Source: Medicago truncatula (Eukaryota; Streptophyta; Magnoliopsida; Fabales; Fabaceae). From it: DNA of 64,000 bases. The position numbers were made by a program, and so were the translations under genes. Positions 60,761 through 64,000 of this stretch are shown here, in pieces. Under the pieces are notes generated by a model. It saw nothing but the letters and a program-made list of their open reading frames with translations. It had not been told where the DNA came from and did not search any database. Position 1 is the stretch's first letter; every line of letters begins with the position of its first letter. Where the stretch lies: assembly GCF_003473485.1 (NCBI RefSeq), contig NC_053049.1, positions 6,262,001 to 6,326,000 of the forward strand, in the 5' to 3' direction.

Positions 60761-62164
60761 AGTACAGAAAATACTTTTTATGTTTTGTAAAAATGACTTC
60801 TTAAGTCGGTTTCGAGGCCGACTTAATAGTAGACGACATAAGAAGTATTGACTTCTTAAGATAGATATGACCCAACTTAAGAGAATGACTTCCTCAGTCG
60901 CGTAAACTCTGACCGACTTGGCAAAGTATTATTTTAATATGAAAAAATTGCCACGGGTAAACCATGACCCAAAATTGTTCAAGAAAAAACCGTGGCCAAA
61001 TTTTTTTTGGAAAAAAATTAAATTTGTTCGACATAAGTCGGTTTCGAGTCCGACATAATAGTAGCCTGATTTGCTCGATTTCTTCATGAATTACTTCAAG
61101 AACACTGCTATGTTTCGGGAATAATAGAATTACAGACTCAAATATAAAAAAGATTACAAATGTCCCGAAATCATAGATTAATCTAATACTTCTCTACTTT
61201 ATTGGTAAAACCTACTAAAATTGATAGAAAGACATGCTAAGAATAACGTAAGATGACCTGTCATCACTACCGCATTAAGTCTAAGGAAGTTGGGATCACC
61301 TTTTGTATGTGGTAACCTGGTTAAATTAGCTTGGTGATTTCAAACTATGAACTCTGAGTACCAGTTTAGTTAAAAGAGATCTATGATGTTGGAAGAATGT
61401 TGGAAGGCTAGCTTAGATGAAAAGAGTTGGATGACTATAGATATACGTTATGTATTAAGCCATCAGTTGTACTACCTTGTCTATTGTATACTCGTTAGTC
61501 GGTGCACTATTACTCAGATATGAATTATATTTAATGTAATCGCCAGTTAGTACATTTTGTATTTAGATACGACTTATGGATTGTACTCAACAATTAGGAC
61601 TTTCATCAGATTTATGAGGTAGTATAATGTTATGGTTCATTACATAGAGAAAGTTGAATTATTTCTTACTTTCCAAGGATGTAAGCTTAAAGTCCAATAT
61701 TGTTCCGTGTAGGGACGATCTTATACGAAGTATGGTAAATTTTACTTCAAATAACCACCCAAATTACGGAGTAGTTTTTACTTCTTTCACCTATTATATT
61801 CCTTGGTGATTAATTATTTTTCATATTTTTATTTCATTAAGGTTCTAGAGCAGGTTGAGCAATTGAGCTATCAACGGATCCCAACTTATTCTTGTCAGAA
61901 AGTGTCACTGTCACCACTCAACGGGTGTGAAAGGATTGTTACCATTCATGGAAGCCATGTGAGGTAGGAAAAACTAAACTGATACCATATTTGAACCATA
62001 TATATGAGACAACTGGTTTCTGAAATAAGGTACAAAAAGACACAATAGTTCTTATTGATTTTAAGTAAAACATTAACAATAAAACAACCATAGGTAGGAG
62101 GTGAGGGAATAGAATTCCGTCTCGTCTGTTATTCAAAGCAGCAACACAATAACCATGACCCAAT
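60761..62164. other. Intergenic DNA up to LOX-C
   Basis: Bases about 60785-61070 contain several 'gacttaag/cttaagtc' and 'aagtcggtttcgag.ccgac' motifs in both orientations, like subterminal repeats of a CACTA-type element, but no ends were found. The rest has no gene; 62040-62164 is likely the LOX-C 3' UTR. Confidence 0.4.
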
Positions 62165-64000
62165 TTAGATGGAGATACTATTGGGAATGCCTCTGCAAGT
62201 CAATCCTTCCTCACTAGAAGGATAAAGCAAAGTATATGGCATCTTCACTGGTCCATAACGATTCCTCAGTGTCTCATCGTTGTTCCTTTGAGTGAGTTTT
62301 TTCTCAATTTCAGCCAGCTTCTTTCCAAACCTCTTGAAAGCCTCTTTTGGTTGTGAATCAGAAGTCCAATTATCACCTTCAATTCTCTGTCCAAGGTATT
62401 GTTCATCAGAAGCATGTCTTGACAAGACTTCTATAACAGTCAAGTTAGTTAGGATGTCTTTCTTCGGTGGGATTGTTCTCAAAAACGCCTTTTGATAGTT
62501 CTTAGAAAGCTCAGCATACTCAGCAGATCCTTTCTTAGGCATTAATCTTCTGCTTTTTGTTGGTCGGTTAAGAATGTAACCACCGTACGGATATTGTCCA
62601 AAATTAACAGCCGCATGAAGTGCCGAAGCAATCCATATGAGGATGGTGCAAGCCTCAATCAACTCCTTACGGGTTTGCATCTTAAACCACCATTTAGCAT
62701 CTTTCAAGTCACCGTGACCTACCTCTACAAGTTCTTTCCAGAATGCTTGGAGTTCAGAATCTTGTGCAATATTTGCATCTGACTTGTAGTAGAAATACAC
62801 ATATTCTTCAACCCATGACTTAATTGCTGTCCATATCTCTAATCCATCAGCAGCATAAGGGTAATCTTTTATCAGAAGGCGAAGGCCGTGTGGGGAAGTT
62901 GGATCCTCAACAGCCACTCCTCTAGGTAACAAGAAAGGAAAAAATCATTAATATCAAAATAAAAACTTTTGATATCAATATATTATTAACTGAAGTTTAA
63001 AATTGCGGCAAAATACAGTTGATGCAGCTACAACCACTGACAATTCACATGAAATTTTTTGATGTCTCATCTTAGATCGTGGTTGTGAACACTTTTTCAA
63101 TCCTCGTTTCAACTACTGAATATATTTCCAGGATCTAATGTTTTGTAAGGTTACCTTTTAAGTAGATCATTAGGCAAACCTTGATCGGTGAAAACCCAGT
63201 CTTTATATATTACCGCAGACAATTCTAAAGAATAACTTCCCATCAAGAACGTCTTCTCAATAACACCCTTTGCATTGACCAAAACATTCCTTGCAAGTGC
63301 ATTAATGTTCATTGTGTCACGATAGTGCGGAAGTAAAAGCTTATGAATAGGATGAACCACACTAAGATGCCTATTTGTTGCTATGATGAATGGCTCAACA
63401 ACTGCATGAGTATTCAACCTGTCACACATGTCGATAATAATGAATAACTCAGACATTTAAACTATGTTTGGCTCTCTAATCTTGGGAATAGAATTTGTAC
63501 CAGTGGCTGATAAGTTGGTGATAGCATGAGTCATTTACAATCACATAATTCTTGGCAAGTAGCCAAATAGAAGATTCAACACCTTCACTTGCAGGCAAGT
63601 AGATATCACTGATAGGATCAAAGCGATCACCTTTTGGATTCGGGCTACTTAGCTCGATGGCTAATGGCTTAAAAGTTCCATCATTTTGTAAGAAAATGAT
63701 GGTTCTAGTAGCATATCCCATTGTATGATCATTGACTTCATTTATTTTGCTCAAATATGGAAATATTGAGTCTTGGTAATCAAGTATGTAAAGTCTCTTG
63801 TTATGGATAGCCTGTTCAAAAAACATTTGATTTAGTCATTACAATTGTTTGAATTAAAATGAACCTTTTTCGCAAAATACTTCCTCCGTCTCATTTTAAT
63901 CGTCATTTTTGCATTTTTTTTATCTATCTCAAAATAATTTTTATTTTAAAATATTAATACAATATTTATCAATTTTTTTAACTTTAATATACTCTTTTTT
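62165..64000 (-). CDS. Lipoxygenase LOX-C, cut by the window edge
   Basis: The last three exons are visible: 63501-63811, 63155-63418 and 62165-62921 (stop). They correspond to LOX-B exons 7, 8 and 9 with identical lengths, except that exon 7 is 6 bases longer ([16 protein letters not shown] against [14 protein letters not shown]). The last exon is undivided as in LOX-B, and sequence similarity to LOX-B is very high ([35 protein letters not shown]). Iron-binding [19 protein letters not shown] and the terminal NSISI are present. The N-terminal exons 1-6 lie beyond the right edge. Bases from about 63880 in the intron look like a Stowaway-type terminus (cttcctccgtctcatttta). Confidence 0.9.

Noticed and set aside
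60785-61070. A complete CACTA transposon
   Set aside because: The 'aagtcgg/ccgactt' repeats are suggestive, but no CACTA termini or 3-bp target duplication were seen.

Overview
The window is nuclear DNA from a dicot plant and looks like a legume, most likely Medicago or a close relative. The reasons are its AT-rich intergenic DNA, spliced plant genes with GT-AG introns, a tandem cluster of soybean-LOX1-type lipoxygenases, tRNA-derived SINEs and many legume-style MITEs. There is no prokaryotic gene organisation. The species is an inference; no search was run.

Left part (1-27.9 kb): an array of eIF4A-related genes, all on the minus strand. The copy at 23993-26577 is complete and canonical: 413 codons, all helicase motifs, and a non-coding 5' exon near 27.8 kb. 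Three diverged relatives lie at 15586-17485, 8510-9233 and 1254-2059. All three replace the canonical N-terminus with the same new eight-codon first exon. The two leftmost also share an in-frame internal deletion that leaves only the second RecA domain (176-177 codons, still open). Between them lie an F-box/LRR gene (4508-6658, plus strand), fragments of a second F-box copy (7915-8400) and a DUF3511 gene (13307-13621, minus). A large fold-back element (about 17.7-23.16 kb) sits between the canonical eIF4A and its nearest relative. It has been invaded by a LINE, which was itself invaded by a Stowaway MITE.

Middle part (28-35 kb): several fold-back MITEs, then a six-exon TRB/single-Myb-histone gene (31281-34895, minus) with an N-terminal Myb domain, a linker-histone H1/H5 domain and a C-terminal helical region.

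Right part (36.6-64 kb): three lipoxygenase genes head to tail on the minus strand. LOX-A (36614-41024, 10 exons, 856 aa) and LOX-B (47914-52252, 9 exons, 861 aa) look intact. LOX-C (62165 to beyond the right edge) is cut by the window. LOX-A carries one intron that B and C lack, and a 706-bp hAT-type MITE lies 7 bp beyond its TATA box. The spaces between the LOX genes hold another hAT element with an 8-bp target duplication, a Mutator-type element with a 9-bp target duplication, LINE fragments, an LTR-retrotransposon remnant carrying a SINE, and simple repeats.

The genes do not form one pathway. The window is best read as two local gene-family expansions (eIF4A and lipoxygenase), with single genes between them and heavy transposon traffic. 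The least ordinary item is the RecA2-only mini-eIF4A family with its shared new first exon.
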